A DNA stretch of 13,842 bases from contig CAMBOZ010000027.1 of NCBI GenBank assembly GCA_945869505.1, positions 1 to 13,842 on the forward strand, written 5' to 3'. Of this stretch, positions 13,361 to 13,842 are shown piece after piece. The notes below the pieces were generated by a model, which was not told the DNA's origin, ran no database searches, and saw only the letters and a program-made list of their open reading frames with translations. Made by a program: the position numbers and the translations under genes. Origin of the DNA: Bifidobacterium breve. GTDB lineage: Bacteria; Actinomycetota; Actinomycetes; Nanopelagicales; Nanopelagicaceae. Each line of letters begins with the position of its first letter. Positions within the stretch are counted from its first letter, which is position 1.

Positions 13361-13842
13361 GTGTATTTAAAGAGCATGACGCTAAAGGGCTTCAAGTCCT
13401 TCGCATCCGCGACCACGCTCCGCCTAGAACCCGGGATCACTTGCGTAGTCGGCCCTAACGGTTCGGGTAAATCAAATGTTGTAGACGCGCTCACTTGGGT
13501 TATGGGCGAGCAAGGCGCAAAGTCATTGCGTGGCGGAAAGATGGAAGATGTTATCTTCGCCGGAACCAGTGGAAGAGCGCCGCTCGGTCGCGCTGAAGTT
13601 TCGCTAACAATAGATAACACAGATGGTGCGCTACCTATTGATTACACAGAAGTAACAATTTCTCGCATTCTCTTCCGTAATGGTCAGAGTGAGTATCAAA
13701 TAAATGGTGAAGCATCGCGTTTGTTAGATATTCAAGAGTTGCTCAGTGACTCGGGTATCGGGCGTGAAATGCACGTGATCGTTGGCCAAGGTCAACTTGA
13801 TGCGATCTTGATGGCCACACCTGAAGAACGTCGTGGTTTTAT
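13361..13842 (+). CDS. smc: chromosome segregation protein SMC, 5' part
   Basis: Condensin ATPase that compacts and segregates the chromosome with ScpA and ScpB. Only about 160 residues are inside the window; the full protein is usually near 1,150-1,200. The start is GTG at 13361, giving [20 protein letters not shown], the usual SMC N terminus. The Walker A motif GPNGSGKSN begins at residue 31, followed by [20 protein letters not shown], and the Q-loop region [11 protein letters not shown] lies near the right edge. It sits 54 bases after rnc; mutM/fpg, which often separates rnc from smc in Actinobacteria, is not here. The reading frame is open to the end of the window. Confidence 0.95.
   Translation, partial: MYLKSMTLKGFKSFASATTLRLEPGITCVVGPNGSGKSNVVDALTWVMGEQGAKSLRGGKMEDVIFAGTSGRAPLGRAEVSLTIDNTDGALPIDYTEVTISRILFRNGQSEYQINGEASRLLDIQELLSDSGIGREMHVIVGQGQLDAILMATPEERRGF

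Noticed and set aside
1..13842. Mobile element, prophage, CRISPR or defence system
   Set aside because: No transposase, integrase, spaced direct repeats or nuclease clusters were seen; nearly every gene has a housekeeping family.

Overview
The window is a stretch of actinobacterial chromosome made almost wholly of housekeeping genes. The order leuC-leuD-hup-(plsC)-gpsA-ddl-thiL-rpmB-recG-rsmD-coaD-sepIVA-like-DUF177-rpmF-rnc-smc follows, with some losses, the block I recall from Streptomyces and Mycobacterium. Three features together point to Actinobacteria: an HU protein with a Lys/Ala/Pro histone-like tail, a DivIVA-like gene beside DUF177/rpmF/rnc, and apparent leaderless starts. Base composition is low for that phylum (mid-40s % GC by eye, not computed), intergenic gaps are short, and some genes usually found here are missing. 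A streamlined freshwater lineage of the acI/Nanopelagicales kind fits best, but this is inference.

Layout. 1-1424: 3' part of leuC and complete leuD (leucine synthesis), ending at a hairpin/T-run terminator. 1425-1683: a 259-base gap rich in inverted repeats, leading to hup. 1684-2166: hup and a strong terminator. 2189-5054: plsC-gpsA-ddl, a tight plus-strand cluster for phosphatidic acid and cell-wall precursors. 5062-5295 (minus): a 77-residue stand-alone Lrp/AsnC ligand-binding domain, divergent from thiL. 5384-6313: thiL. 6413-7663: an unrecognised secreted protein with a Cys-Lys-rich C-terminal motif. 7684-7869 (minus): rpmB. 7993-13306: recG, rsmD, coaD, a sepIVA-like coiled-coil gene, a DUF177 gene, rpmF and rnc, all plus strand and closely packed. 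13361 to the end: 5' part of smc.

How the genes work together. GpsA makes sn-glycerol 3-phosphate and PlsC acylates lysophosphatidate, so their neighbourhood supplies membrane lipid; Ddl and the DivIVA-like protein concern the envelope and septum. RecG, HU and SMC act on the chromosome. L28, L32, RsmD and RNase III serve ribosome assembly; DUF177 proteins are linked to 23S rRNA accumulation. ThiL and CoaD make TPP and CoA.

I found no phage, transposon, CRISPR, defence or biosynthetic system, and no convincing new multi-gene system. The most interesting items are the overlapping hairpins and palindromes between leuD and hup, five starts with a TAnnnT box 6-7 bases upstream and little or no Shine-Dalgarno sequence, and the unrecognised secreted protein. 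No gene-free stretch exceeds 300 bases.
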